Assembly (NCBI RefSeq): GCF_018070325.1
Contig: NZ_JAGPXY010000004.1
Coordinates: forward strand, 112,009 to 176,008
Length of the DNA: 64,000 bases
Origin: Micromonospora sp. H61
GTDB taxonomy: Bacteria; Actinomycetota; Actinomycetes; Mycobacteriales; Micromonosporaceae
Direction: 5' to 3'
Shown here: in pieces, positions 16,163 through 24,752 of the stretch
Layout of the letters: each line of letters starts with the position of its first letter
Position numbering within the stretch: position 1 is the first letter of the stretch
Made by a program: the position numbers and the translations under genes
Notes under the pieces: generated by a model
Database searches by the model: none
The model's input: only the letters and a program-made list of their open reading frames with translations
What the model was told of the DNA's origin: nothing

Positions 16163-17734
16163 ATGCCCAAGCAACTCGCCCGGCGCTGGCTTGCCGGGTT
16201 CGGGGTCGTAGGCGCGCTCATCGCCGTCTCCGCGATCCCCGCCTTCGCCGCCCCTGCCGCCGACGACCTCGATTTCTACGCCAGGGATGTGGTTGTCGCC
16301 CCCGGTGGTCCTGCTAAAGGATCGAACCTCTTTGCCCGTACCCGCACCAGCACCATGGAGTGGGGCGAATACACGGTCAAGGTGGACCGGAGCAAGGTCG
16401 CTGGCTTCGCCGACGTGAGGAACGACGGCAGTACTGACTCCTGTACCGAGTCTGGTGCGATCCTCACCTGCAAGGTGGTGGCAGAGGAAAACGACTACTA
16501 CACGTACATGACCATGGTCAACCTGGTCGTGCGGGCGAAGAAGAGCGCCACGCCCGACCAGCAGGGCGATATCAAGTTCACCGTCACCGATGGCGACGGC
16601 GGTTCGGCCACCTACCACTCGAGCGTCAGCATCGGTGAGGGCGTGGATCTCGCCGGCATCGAGCAGGGGCTCCAGCTGACAGGCGTCCTCGGCGGCACGC
16701 TCGACGTCCCGCTCACAGTGGCGAACCGCGGCGAGAAAGCCGTCCACAGCGTGGTGCTGTTCTTCGAAGGCGGCTACGGTCTCGGCCCGTCGAAGCGGTA
16801 CAAGAACTGCGAGTACAGCCCTGCCGACTCCTTCCGCCACGCCTTCGCCTGCCGGTTCCCCAACACCATCGCGCCGGGCGGCGCCGCACGGCTGGACTCC
16901 AGCTTCGGTTTCACAGTGCCGACCGACGATCCGGCCCCGAACGGTCATACCGGCGTGGCGCACTGGTACACGCCGGCAGACTGGGAGGAGTCCCAGTCCT
17001 TCAACCCAGCGCGACTTGGGCAGCAGGGCACCGAGGGGGAGCTGAGGCTTGAGCCGGTTGGTCTACAAAGCAGGTCGCGGCAGACAGACGTCAACGACCA
17101 GAACGGCACTACGGTGATGAGACTCCAGGTCAGCGGTGACCAGGGGGCTGAGGTGGCGGCGCTCGGGACGCCGGCGACCGTGACCGGAAAGGTCGGCGCC
17201 ACGGTGCCGTTGAAGGTCGGCTACGTCAACAACGGCCCGGCGGCTGTCAACGTTGACGGAGCCAAGGATCTGCGGGCCCGTACCGTACTCTCGCTGCCGA
17301 CTGGCGTCACGGCCGTACGCGTTCCGATGACCTGCTCGAGCTATGGCGACTGGGTGCCCGGAAAGCTCGGCGCCAAGGAGTACCGCTGCGGCGAGAACAG
17401 ACGCCTGGCGCAGGGCGAGAAGATCGAGTACGAGTTCGAGCTGCGCCTCGACGAGGCCGGCGCCCGGGCCGCCCAGGTGCGGCTGACCTTCGACACGGGC
17501 GTGGACCTCAACCCAGCCAACGACAGTGCGACGATCACCCTCATCGCGAGCGCTGACGGTGGGAGCGAGATTCCCGGCGGGGATGACGGCCAGGGAGGCG
17601 GGGACACCGGCGGCTCGCTGCCGATCACCGGTGCCAAGGCCGGCCTGACCGCCGGCATCGGTGGCGTACTGCTCGCCGCCGGCGCCGCGGGCTTCGTGGT
17701 GGCCCGCCGCCGCAAGACCCGCTTCGTCGCCTGA
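16163..17734 (+). CDS. Cell-wall-anchored surface protein with LPXTG-type signal
   Basis: A 523-residue exported protein. Residues 1-30 are a signal peptide (PKQLARRW, then LAGFGVVGALIAVSAIPAFA). The body looks like repeated beta-sandwich domains: the region after residue 180 contains TLDVPLTVANRGEKAVHSVVL and a second VPLKVGYVNNGPAAVNVDG, the alternation seen in DUF11/CARDB-like repeats. Then come a Gly-rich spacer (GGDDGQGGGDTGGS), LPITG (486-490), a hydrophobic helix and the tail ARRRKTRFVA. This is a sortase substrate layout. No sortase gene is present here. A hairpin terminator follows. Adhesion or wall-structure roles are guesses. Confidence 0.85.
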   Translation: MPKQLARRWLAGFGVVGALIAVSAIPAFAAPAADDLDFYARDVVVAPGGPAKGSNLFARTRTSTMEWGEYTVKVDRSKVAGFADVRNDGSTDSCTESGAILTCKVVAEENDYYTYMTMVNLVVRAKKSATPDQQGDIKFTVTDGDGGSATYHSSVSIGEGVDLAGIEQGLQLTGVLGGTLDVPLTVANRGEKAVHSVVLFFEGGYGLGPSKRYKNCEYSPADSFRHAFACRFPNTIAPGGAARLDSSFGFTVPTDDPAPNGHTGVAHWYTPADWEESQSFNPARLGQQGTEGELRLEPVGLQSRSRQTDVNDQNGTTVMRLQVSGDQGAEVAALGTPATVTGKVGATVPLKVGYVNNGPAAVNVDGAKDLRARTVLSLPTGVTAVRVPMTCSSYGDWVPGKLGAKEYRCGENRRLAQGEKIEYEFELRLDEAGARAAQVRLTFDTGVDLNPANDSATITLIASADGGSEIPGGDDGQGGGDTGGSLPITGAKAGLTAGIGGVLLAAGAAGFVVARRRKTRFVA

Positions 17735-17752
17735 TCTACTCCCCTGCACCAA

Positions 17753-17787
17753 CCGTGCCCCGTCGACCTCAGGGCGGCGGGGCACGG
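17753..17787. terminator. Hairpin terminator after surface-protein gene
   Basis: Perfect 10-bp arms CCGTGCCCCG / CGGGGCACGG with a 15-nt loop, 18 bp after the stop. It also lies downstream of the minus-strand hydrolase stop at 17881 and may serve both convergent genes. Confidence 0.6.
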
Positions 17788-17880
17788 GTTCGCTCTCATG
17801 ACCTGACGTGACTCCGCACGGTCGTCGTCCTGGCGCTCAGGAGCACCTGGGCCCTGAGGTCGTGCGGCCTGCCGCAGCAG

Positions 17881-18702
17881 TTAGTGACCTCGGTCCGGGC
17901 GGAGGAAGCACGACAGCAGTTGCCTGAACTCCTGCGGGTGCTCGATCGACGGCACGTGCCCGCATCGGCCGAACACGTGCAGACGGACGTCGGCCAGGTG
18001 GTCGAGCAGGGGCTGGGCTGCCGTCTCGGGCGGGGTGACCCGGTCCTCGGCGCCGTGAACGAGCAGCACGGGCGCGCGCACCGCTGCGAGCGTTTGCGCC
18101 GAGAGGGTGAGCTCGTCGACCCATCGTGCCCTGGGCGGCGGGAACAACGACGCGAATGCGGCCTCCCCCGCTCGCATCGCGGCTGCACGGGCCTCGACGG
18201 CCGAGTCGGTCACGAGAGCCTGGTCGAGGACGAGGCGACTCAGCATGTCCCGTGCCCCGATCGGGCCGGCGGGGGCGGCCCAGACCGCGTCGAGTTCGGC
18301 GGACAGCGGCGCCCCCGGGGCGCCCATCGTCGAGACCGCCACGACACGGGTGACCTGCTGGGGGCGCGCGGCCGCCAACGCCAGCGCCACAGCACCGCCC
18401 ATCGAGTGACCCACCACGGCGTAGTGCTCGATACCGAGAGCATCCATCAGGCCCGCGGCCTGCTCCGTCCACAGCCGGAGCCCACCCCTGGCGCCCGCCG
18501 GGATGGGTGTACGGCCGAACCCCGCCTGGTCAGGAGCCACCAGGTGCCAGGACGCGCCCAGCGCCTGCGCCGTCGTCGCCCAGGCGCCGGACCCGGTCGT
18601 GCCGGGTCCGGAGCCGTGCAGCATCAGCACCGCGGGCCCCGTGCCGCTCTCCAGGACGTGGACGGGGGAACCGTCGACTGTGACGGTCCGAAGTGCCGTC
18701 AC
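17881..18702 (-). CDS. Alpha/beta hydrolase of the meta-cleavage (BphD/DmpD-like) type
   Basis: A 273-residue hydrolase. The N-terminal motif VLMLHGSGPGTTG is the oxyanion loop typical of C-C bond hydrolases that cut 2-hydroxymuconic semialdehyde-type ring-fission products. The triad is visible: Ser100 in VVGHSMGGA, Asp in VHGAEDRVTP and His in GRCGHVPSIEHP. Cytosolic. Its start lies 19 bp after the DJ-1-family gene stop, so the two form a minus-strand pair; the GntR gene follows further upstream on the same strand. No ring-cleavage dioxygenase is in the window, so the actual substrate is open. Confidence 0.82.
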   Translation of the reverse strand: MTALRTVTVDGSPVHVLESGTGPAVLMLHGSGPGTTGSGAWATTAQALGASWHLVAPDQAGFGRTPIPAGARGGLRLWTEQAAGLMDALGIEHYAVVGHSMGGAVALALAAARPQQVTRVVAVSTMGAPGAPLSAELDAVWAAPAGPIGARDMLSRLVLDQALVTDSAVEARAAAMRAGEAAFASLFPPPRARWVDELTLSAQTLAAVRAPVLLVHGAEDRVTPPETAAQPLLDHLADVRLHVFGRCGHVPSIEHPQEFRQLLSCFLRPDRGH

Positions 18703-18721
18703 CGGGGCAGGCCAGGTGTGC

Positions 18722-19291
18722 TCATGCCGATGCGGGGTCGACAGACTTCGAAAAGAGCTCCATCATCGCCCTGCCGAATTGCGGCATGTCGGGCCACCCC
18801 CGGCAGGAGACGAGATTGCCGTCCACGACGTCGGGAGCGTCGATGACCGTCGCGCCCGCGTTCTCCATGTCACCGGTGATCGGGGGGAAGCACGCCGTCT
18901 TTCGACCCTTCAGCAGCCCGTACACCGCTGGCACCTGCGCGCCGTGGCACACCAGCGCGATGGGAAGGTTGCGCGCGAAGAAGTGCTCGGTGATGCGCCT
19001 GACGTCGGCGTCGACGCGGATCCACTCGGGGGCGCGTCCCCCAGGAATGATGAGGGCGTCATAGCGCTCGACGTCGACCTGCGCCCATGGCACGTCGACC
19101 GGCAGCTTGCGGCCGTTCTTCTCGACGTAGGCGTCGGAGTTGGGGTCGAACTCGTGGATGACCAGTTGCACGTCGCGCATCGTCCGTGACGAGACGTCGA
19201 CGTCCCAGCCGCCCTCCTGCACGCGGTAGTAGGGATACATGGTGTCGAGCTCCTCGGCGGCGTCGCCGGTCAGGAGCAGCGCTCTGGGCAC
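18722..19291 (-). CDS. DJ-1/PfpI-family protein
   Basis: A 189-residue flavodoxin-like protein of the DJ-1/PfpI superfamily (proteases, glyoxalases, hydratases). The nucleophile elbow is IALVCHGAQVPAVYGLLKGR with Cys115, preceded by YDALIIPGGRAPEWIR carrying the conserved Glu. Length fits the PfpI-like class. The preceding bases end the 5' leader of the GntR-side interval; AGGAG-like GAGGAGAAG lies upstream of ATG. Grouped with the C-C hydrolase downstream (19 bp). Possible role in detoxifying reactive aldehydes produced by the neighbouring catabolic pathway; that is inference. Confidence 0.85.
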   Translation of the reverse strand: MPRALLLTGDAAEELDTMYPYYRVQEGGWDVDVSSRTMRDVQLVIHEFDPNSDAYVEKNGRKLPVDVPWAQVDVERYDALIIPGGRAPEWIRVDADVRRITEHFFARNLPIALVCHGAQVPAVYGLLKGRKTACFPPITGDMENAGATVIDAPDVVDGNLVSCRGWPDMPQFGRAMMELFSKSVDPASA

Positions 19292-19380
19292 CTGCTTCTC
19301 CTCGCATCTGGGGGCGGGTGAGGTGGATCCAATCCGATCCGATCAGGATTGAGTCAGCATTCCTGGGCACAGCGCGCCCG

Positions 19381-20124
19381 TCAAGCCTCTACCGCCATTG
19401 CGCCCGCGCCTTCGATCTCGTCGAACAACCGTCGAAAACGCTCGCCGGACCGCAGGATGTGCCGACGCATCGCGTAGGCGGCGGCGTCGGGGTCACGCGC
19501 GGCGATCGCGGCGACAACTTCCTCGTGCTCGGCCATGGCGAGGTGGGTGACCTGGGTGTCGTGGTGCAGCCGGAAGAGGTGCACGTGGCTGTGCAGGCGA
19601 GCGAGCGCCTCACGGATGACCTGGTTCTCCGCGCTCAGGGCGACGAGATCGTGAAAGGCGGCGTCGCGCAGCCCGAAGGCGCCATAGGCCATGGGCCCGT
19701 TGCCCCCCTCCAGCTCCGCCATCTCCTCCAGCATCCGTCGCAGACCGGCCACCTGCTCCGAGGATGCGCGTTCAGCGGATCTGCGCGCCGCCGCCGGCTC
19801 GAGGAGCAGGCGGACCTCGAGCATGTCCTCGAATCGGTGGCGGGTTATTTGAGGGGGAATGCGGTAGCCAGCATGGGGTACGCGCACGACCAGGCCCTCG
19901 GCCTCCATGCGGTTCAGAGCGTCTCGGATCGGCGTCTGCGAGACCCCCAACTCCCGAGCCAGGACGTCGATCGTGACGCGGGAGCCAGGCTCGATCCGTA
20001 GCGACATCAGCTGTTCGAGCAGCGTGTCGTACACCTCGTCGGCAAGCCGGCCGCCAGATTTTCCCGGCAGCGTTGCGCCCGTCACGGCCCTGCGGCCCCG
20101 CGCGATCATCGCTTCGTCGTCCAT
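19381..20124 (-). CDS. GntR-family regulator (FadR/VanR-like)
   Basis: A 247-residue repressor. A winged helix-turn-helix (LADEVYDTLLEQLMSLRIEPGSRVTIDVLARELGVSQTPIRDALNRMEAEGLV, about 27-80) is followed by the helical FCD ligand domain with metal-ligand-like RDAAFHDLVALSAENQ, MAEHEEVVAAIAARDPDAA and RRHILRS. The ATG at 20124 is chosen; an ATG at 20169 would add 15 residues and has no clear ribosome site, while AAGGGA lies about 13 bp before 20124. It is divergent from the ABC importer and is the obvious candidate to control the 20.4-29 kb catabolic genes. Confidence 0.88.
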   Translation of the reverse strand: MDDEAMIARGRRAVTGATLPGKSGGRLADEVYDTLLEQLMSLRIEPGSRVTIDVLARELGVSQTPIRDALNRMEAEGLVVRVPHAGYRIPPQITRHRFEDMLEVRLLLEPAAARRSAERASSEQVAGLRRMLEEMAELEGGNGPMAYGAFGLRDAAFHDLVALSAENQVIREALARLHSHVHLFRLHHDTQVTHLAMAEHEEVVAAIAARDPDAAAYAMRRHILRSGERFRRLFDEIEGAGAMAVEA

Positions 20125-20425
20125 CGTGACGTGAGGTCCCTTCTTGCACCTTCGGGAATCTGTTGACATCAGTCACAAGGCTGCGACATGCTGACGCCCC
20201 AACTCGATCGTATAGGAAAAGTGCCGGATGCTCGCCGTCCGGCACGATCGCGGAACCGCCCGCGATCGCTCCACTTCGATCACCTGGAGCTCCCATGGGC
20301 GTGCTCGAGCCGGTCCGCGGGTCGGCCCCCGCGCCAGCCCGGCGACACGCCTGAACAACCCAGCAACTGCTCGGCGAAGCACATAGCGAGGTTCTAGAAG
20401 TCCCCACCGAGAAAGCAGGCTTGAA
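20125..20425. other. Divergent control region between GntR gene and ABC importer
   Basis: No gene seen. It contains GTTGACATCAGTCAC near 20162, an imperfect TGAC/GTCA repeat that may be a GntR site, and AT-richer TATAGG near 20211 that could be a promoter element. Both are weak. Confidence 0.3.
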
Positions 20426-21859
20426 ATGCGCCATCCGAAGCGAATAGGAAGAATGTCCGCTCCCGGCCGAAAGGTACGGCTGGCGTCGGCGGCCATGCTG
20501 CTGGTGGCCACGACCATGACGGCTTGCGGCGAGGGCAAGGACGACGGCGAGAAGGCGAGCGCCCCCAAGGCGCCGGCGACCATCCCGGAGCTCACCAAGG
20601 ATCCGCTGACCCTCAGCTTCATCTGGTTCGACTGGCCGCCCGCCAAGGCACTGGAAGCCTTCGCGAACGCGGAGTACAAGAAGGAACGGCCGAACGCGAC
20701 CATCAAGGTCAACACCGTGCCGAACGCGAACTGGCACGACGCGATGTTCACCCAGTTCGCGGCGCGCAAGACCGACTTCGACATCGCGATCCTGGACTCG
20801 CAACACATCGGCGAGGCCGTGACGAACGGCAACATCCTCGACCTCACCGACTTCGTCAAGGAGAACATCGACGTCGCGGCCTACAACCCGTACCTCCTGG
20901 CGGCCTACGGCCAGTTCCCCCAGGCGGAGACCGGCAAGCGCGACGAGAACGCCAGCCTGTACGGACTGCCGCTGCTCGGCGACACCTGGACGATGATCTA
21001 CCGCAAGGACCTGATCGGCGACAAGCCGCCGCAGACCTGGGACCAGATGATTGCAGCCGCCGAGAAGTGCCAGGCGGACAACCCTGGCGTCAGCGGGCTG
21101 GCTTTCCACCAGGCCAACGGCTCCGACGCCGCGGCCGTCACCTACAACACTGTCAACGGCGTCTACGGCGGTAACCTCTGGGACTCCAAGACGCGCAAGA
21201 TCGATGGCGTCATCAACGACGCTGCGGGCCAGGAGGCGATGGACGTCCTGGTCAACAAGATGAAGCCGCTGACCGCCAAGGGCTCCGGCAACTGGTTCAT
21301 CGACGAGGTGAACGCGGCTGTCGCCCAGGGCAAGGCCTGCATCGCGTTCAACTGGATCGCCGCGAGCGGCGGCCTGCTCGATCCGAAGCAGTCGACGCTC
21401 GGCACCAGCCGGGAGCAGATCCTCGACAAGCTGGGTTTTGCCACCCTGCCGAGCCAGAAGACGAACCTGGTCCCTCTCGGCGGTATGGGGATGCACGTGT
21501 CGGCCTACTCCGCCACGGCGAACCAGACCGAGGCCCTGAACTTCATGAAGTGGTTCGAGCGGGCTGACATCCAGAAGAAGTGGGCCGCGGCCGGTGGCGT
21601 GCCATCGCGTACGGACGCCCTGGAGTCGCCCGAGTTCCTCAATGCCGGGCCGTTCAACCAGGTGTACACCGACTCGGTTCCGCGGATGCGGGACATGTGG
21701 AACGTGCCCGAGTACGCGCGCCTCGTCGACATCGAGAACACCAACGTGAACGCGGCTCTCAACGGCGCGAAGAAGCCGAAGGATGCGCTCGACGACATCG
21801 CCAAGGAGCAGCAGGGCGTTCTCGACTCGAGCAGCCGCAAGGGTGGCGGCGGACTGTGA
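20426..21859 (+). CDS. ABC importer substrate-binding lipoprotein (CUT1-like)
   Basis: A 477-residue extracellular solute-binding protein of family 1. The signal ends in a lipobox TTMTAC (lipidated Cys34). Typical segments include LTLSFIWFDWPPAKALEAFANAEYKKERP, FTQFAARKTDFDIAILDSQHIGEAV, and LYGLPLLGDTWTMIYRKDLI. It delivers substrate to the two permeases downstream. The stop overlaps a GTG (21856) that begins the next gene's apparent original N-terminus. The importer resembles those for sugars, glycerol or polyols with paired ATPases; neighbours (aldehyde and alcohol dehydrogenases) point to a small alcohol, aldehyde or hydroxy-acid instead of a polysaccharide. That is inference. Confidence 0.9.
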   Translation: MRHPKRIGRMSAPGRKVRLASAAMLLVATTMTACGEGKDDGEKASAPKAPATIPELTKDPLTLSFIWFDWPPAKALEAFANAEYKKERPNATIKVNTVPNANWHDAMFTQFAARKTDFDIAILDSQHIGEAVTNGNILDLTDFVKENIDVAAYNPYLLAAYGQFPQAETGKRDENASLYGLPLLGDTWTMIYRKDLIGDKPPQTWDQMIAAAEKCQADNPGVSGLAFHQANGSDAAAVTYNTVNGVYGGNLWDSKTRKIDGVINDAAGQEAMDVLVNKMKPLTAKGSGNWFIDEVNAAVAQGKACIAFNWIAASGGLLDPKQSTLGTSREQILDKLGFATLPSQKTNLVPLGGMGMHVSAYSATANQTEALNFMKWFERADIQKKWAAAGGVPSRTDALESPEFLNAGPFNQVYTDSVPRMRDMWNVPEYARLVDIENTNVNAALNGAKKPKDALDDIAKEQQGVLDSSSRKGGGGL

Positions 21860-21928
21860 GTGACCCCGTCCCTCTGACGACCGACGATCCCGGGCAGGTC
21901 CCCTCGGCTGGGCGACCGGGGGCTCGCC

Positions 21929-22774
21929 GTGGCCTTCATCTCCCCCGCGATGCTGCTGTTGCTCGCCATGTCGGTGTTTCCGTTGCTGTGGGCGTTGTAC
22001 CTGTCTTTCACCGACTACTCGGCCACCCGCGGAGGGCCCGCCAATTTCATCGGATTCGGGAACTACACCGCCATCCTGACGTCGGCGCAGGTCCACACGA
22101 GGGCTCTGACGACGTTGATCTACGTGGTCGGCGCGGTCGGCCTGCAGACAGTGCTCGGATTCGGCATCGCCTACCTGATCTCACGGCGCACACATGGGCG
22201 AGGAGTGCTGACCACTCTGTTCCTGGTTCCGATGATGCTGTCGCCGGTCGTGGTCGGGCTGTTCTGGCGATTCATGCTCGACGCGCAGTTCGGCGTGGTC
22301 AACAGCATGCTCGGCTCGGTCGGCCTGGGGCAGGTGGAGTGGCTCACACGGCAGCGAACGGCACTGCTCTCCCTGATCGTGGTCGACACCTGGCAATGGA
22401 CGCCGTTCATCATGCTCATCGCGCTCGCGGGCCTCACCGCGGTTCCCAAGTACCTCTACGAGGCCGCCTCGATCGACCGGGCGTCCGAGTGGTTCCGGTT
22501 TCGTACCATCACGCTTCCGCTGGTATGGCCACTGCTTCTCATTGCCGTGATGTTCAGGGCCATCGAGGCGTTCCGGCTGTTCGACCTCGTCTACATCCTC
22601 ACCAACGGAGGCCCGGGTGTCTCCACCGAGACGTTGTCGTTCCACATCTACAAGGTCGCGTTCCTGGGCTTCAACACGGGAACCGCTTCGGCGTACGGGA
22701 TTCTCATGGTCCTCGTCGTCATCGTCCTCACGCAGTTCTACCTGCGCTACCTGAACAAGCTCAAGGAGGGCTGA
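21929..22774 (+). CDS. ABC importer permease (first), probable N-terminal frameshift
   Basis: A 281-residue permease with six helices, beginning AFISPAMLLLLAMSVFPLLWALYLSF, and the ATPase-docking EAA loop YEAASIDRASEWFRFRTITLPLVWP. The likely original start is GTG 21856 (overlapping the lipoprotein stop as GTGA), which reads MSDPVPLTTDDPGQVPS; around 21899-21905 the family-like sequence PRLGDRGLAV continues in the next frame instead. As written, the frame used here only opens with GTG 21929, at the edge of helix 1. Either a base is missing in the sequence or the gene uses the shorter start. It overlaps the second permease by one base (TGATG). Confidence 0.8.
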   Translation: MAFISPAMLLLLAMSVFPLLWALYLSFTDYSATRGGPANFIGFGNYTAILTSAQVHTRALTTLIYVVGAVGLQTVLGFGIAYLISRRTHGRGVLTTLFLVPMMLSPVVVGLFWRFMLDAQFGVVNSMLGSVGLGQVEWLTRQRTALLSLIVVDTWQWTPFIMLIALAGLTAVPKYLYEAASIDRASEWFRFRTITLPLVWPLLLIAVMFRAIEAFRLFDLVYILTNGGPGVSTETLSFHIYKVAFLGFNTGTASAYGILMVLVVIVLTQFYLRYLNKLKEG

Positions 22775-23685
22775 TGGCCGTCTCCGTCGACGAGGCCGTG
22801 TCCACAGGTCCTACCCGGGACCACACGCCCCCCGCGCGCCGCCTGGGCGGTCGAGGCCGCTCGGTGCTGGAGGTCGCGCTGCTGACCGTGCTGGCCGTCG
22901 TGATGCTCTTTCCGGTGTTGTGGATGATCGAGACGTCCATCAAGGAGAACCGGGACGTCTACGCCATCCCCGCCAAGTTCTTCGACTTCAAGATCACTCT
23001 GGAGCACTACAAGGACGTGTTCGTCGACCCCGACGGCGGTCGCTCGGCCTTGTCCGTCGCGTTCCTCAACTCCGTCGTGGTAGCCGGGGTCTCCACGGTG
23101 CTGGCCACCGTGCTGGGGGTCCCGGCGGCCTGGGCCTACTCACGTTTCGCCGTGAAGGCCAAGAAGGACCAACTGTTCTTCATCCTGTCCACGCGCTTCA
23201 TGCCGCCCGTGGTGGTCGTGGTCCCGATCTTCCTCATGTACCGCCAGGTCGGGCTCATCGACAACAAGCTCGGCCTGATCCTCATCTACACCGCGTTCAA
23301 CGTCCCGTTCACGATCTGGATGATGAAGGGGTTCGTCGACGAGGTGCCCGCCGAGTACGAGGATGCCGCCATGCTCGACGGCTACACCCGTTTGCAGGCG
23401 TTCCGGCTCTTCACCCTTCCCCTGCTCGTGCCCGGCATCGCCGCGACGGCGGTCTTCGCACTCATCTTCTCGTGGAACGAGTTCGTGTTCGCCACCTTCC
23501 TCACCTCCAGCGACGACGTCCGGACGGCCCCGCCCGCCATCGCCGGTCTCATCGGCGGCACCACTACGGACTGGGGCCTCGTGGCCGCCGCCTCCGTGGT
23601 GTTCGCCCTACCGGTGCTGGTCTTCGCGTACCTGGTGCGCAAGCACCTCATCGCCGGCGTGACGCTCGGGGCGGTGCGACGCTGA
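22774..23685 (+). CDS. ABC importer permease (second)
   Basis: A 303-residue permease of the MalG type. A cytoplasmic N-terminus precedes six helices (LEVALLTVLAVVMLFPVLWMIETSIK as the first). The EAA docking loop reads EYEDAAMLDGYTRLQAFRLFTLPLLVPG. Start ATG overlaps the stop of the first permease by one base, and its stop overlaps the first ATPase start, so the genes are co-translated. Confidence 0.9.
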   Translation: MAVSVDEAVSTGPTRDHTPPARRLGGRGRSVLEVALLTVLAVVMLFPVLWMIETSIKENRDVYAIPAKFFDFKITLEHYKDVFVDPDGGRSALSVAFLNSVVVAGVSTVLATVLGVPAAWAYSRFAVKAKKDQLFFILSTRFMPPVVVVVPIFLMYRQVGLIDNKLGLILIYTAFNVPFTIWMMKGFVDEVPAEYEDAAMLDGYTRLQAFRLFTLPLLVPGIAATAVFALIFSWNEFVFATFLTSSDDVRTAPPAIAGLIGGTTTDWGLVAAASVVFALPVLVFAYLVRKHLIAGVTLGAVRR

Positions 23686-24752
23686 TGGCGGGCATCGAGG
23701 TGACCGCCCTGCACAAGCGCTACCCGGACGGGACTGTCGCGGTTGAGCACGTGAACCTGTCCATCGGCCACGGCGAGTTGTTCGTGATGCTCGGCCCCTC
23801 GGGTTGCGGCAAGACGACCACGCTGCGGGCCATAGCCGGCCTGGAGAGGCAGACGACGGGCGACATCCGCATCGGCGACACGCTGGTCAACGACCTGCCG
23901 CCCGCCGAGCGCGACATCGCCATGGTGTTCCAGTTCTACGCCCTCTACCCGCATCTGAAGACCCGCGACAACCTGGCGTTCCCGCTGCGGGCAGAGGGAC
24001 TGCCCAAGCCCGAGGTGCACGAGCGGGTCACCGAGGCCGCCCGGCTGATGCGGCTTGGTCCGCTCCTGGACCGGCGACCGCGTCAGCTGTCCGGCGGGGA
24101 GCAGCAGCGCGTCGCGCTCGCTCGCGCCCTGGTGCGACGACCGCGCGCCTTCCTCATGGACGAGCCTCTCACCAATCTGGACGCGGAGCTGAGGGCGGAC
24201 ATGCGCACGGAGATCAAGCACCTGCAGGGGGAACTGGGGGCGACGATGGTCTACGTCACCCACGACCAGGTCGAGGCGATGTCGCTCGGTCACCGAATCG
24301 CCATCCTCAACAAGGGCCGCGTCGAGCAGATCGGCACGCCGCTGGAGGTCTACGACCGCCCGGCGAGTCTCTTCTGCGCCGCTTTCATCGGCTCCCCGCC
24401 GATGAACCTCATCGAGGTGGAAGTGGCTGACGGGAAGCTGCGCGGTCAGGGCGGACTGGCCCTCGCGCCACCGCCGGGCCTGCCGCGCGACCGTCGCCTG
24501 ATCGCAGGCGTCCGGCCGGAAGCGCTGGAAGTCACCGAAGCAGGGGCGGAACGTTCGGTCCCGGCCCGCGTGGTCTCGGCGGAGTGGCTGGGCGACGAGA
24601 TCATCTACGTGGTCGACCACGGCGGCCAGCGCGACGTACGGGTTCGGATGCCACCGACTGTCCGTTTCGCCGCTGACGCAACGGTCGGGCTACGGCACAC
24701 CGGCGGGACGCCGGCGGTCTACGACGTGAGCACGGAAGAGCTGGTGGCCTGA
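23685..24752 (+). CDS. ABC importer ATPase (first, complete motifs)
   Basis: A 355-residue MalK/UgpC-like ATPase. Walker A GPSGCGKTT, Q-loop VFQFYALYPH, signature LSGGEQQRVALARAL, Walker B AFLMDEPLTNLD, and H-loop His193 in YVTHDQVEA are all intact. A C-terminal OB-fold regulatory domain follows (SPPMNLIEVEV, ... IAGVRPEALEV). It overlaps the next ATPase by one base. Having two different ATPases in one importer suggests a heterodimer. Confidence 0.92.
   Translation: MAGIEVTALHKRYPDGTVAVEHVNLSIGHGELFVMLGPSGCGKTTTLRAIAGLERQTTGDIRIGDTLVNDLPPAERDIAMVFQFYALYPHLKTRDNLAFPLRAEGLPKPEVHERVTEAARLMRLGPLLDRRPRQLSGGEQQRVALARALVRRPRAFLMDEPLTNLDAELRADMRTEIKHLQGELGATMVYVTHDQVEAMSLGHRIAILNKGRVEQIGTPLEVYDRPASLFCAAFIGSPPMNLIEVEVADGKLRGQGGLALAPPPGLPRDRRLIAGVRPEALEVTEAGAERSVPARVVSAEWLGDEIIYVVDHGGQRDVRVRMPPTVRFAADATVGLRHTGGTPAVYDVSTEELVA

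Noticed and set aside
19772..22096. A 774-codon minus-strand frame over the ABC importer
   Set aside because: High-GC antisense shadow of the substrate-binding protein and permease; composition is Arg/Gly/Val-rich with no family motif.
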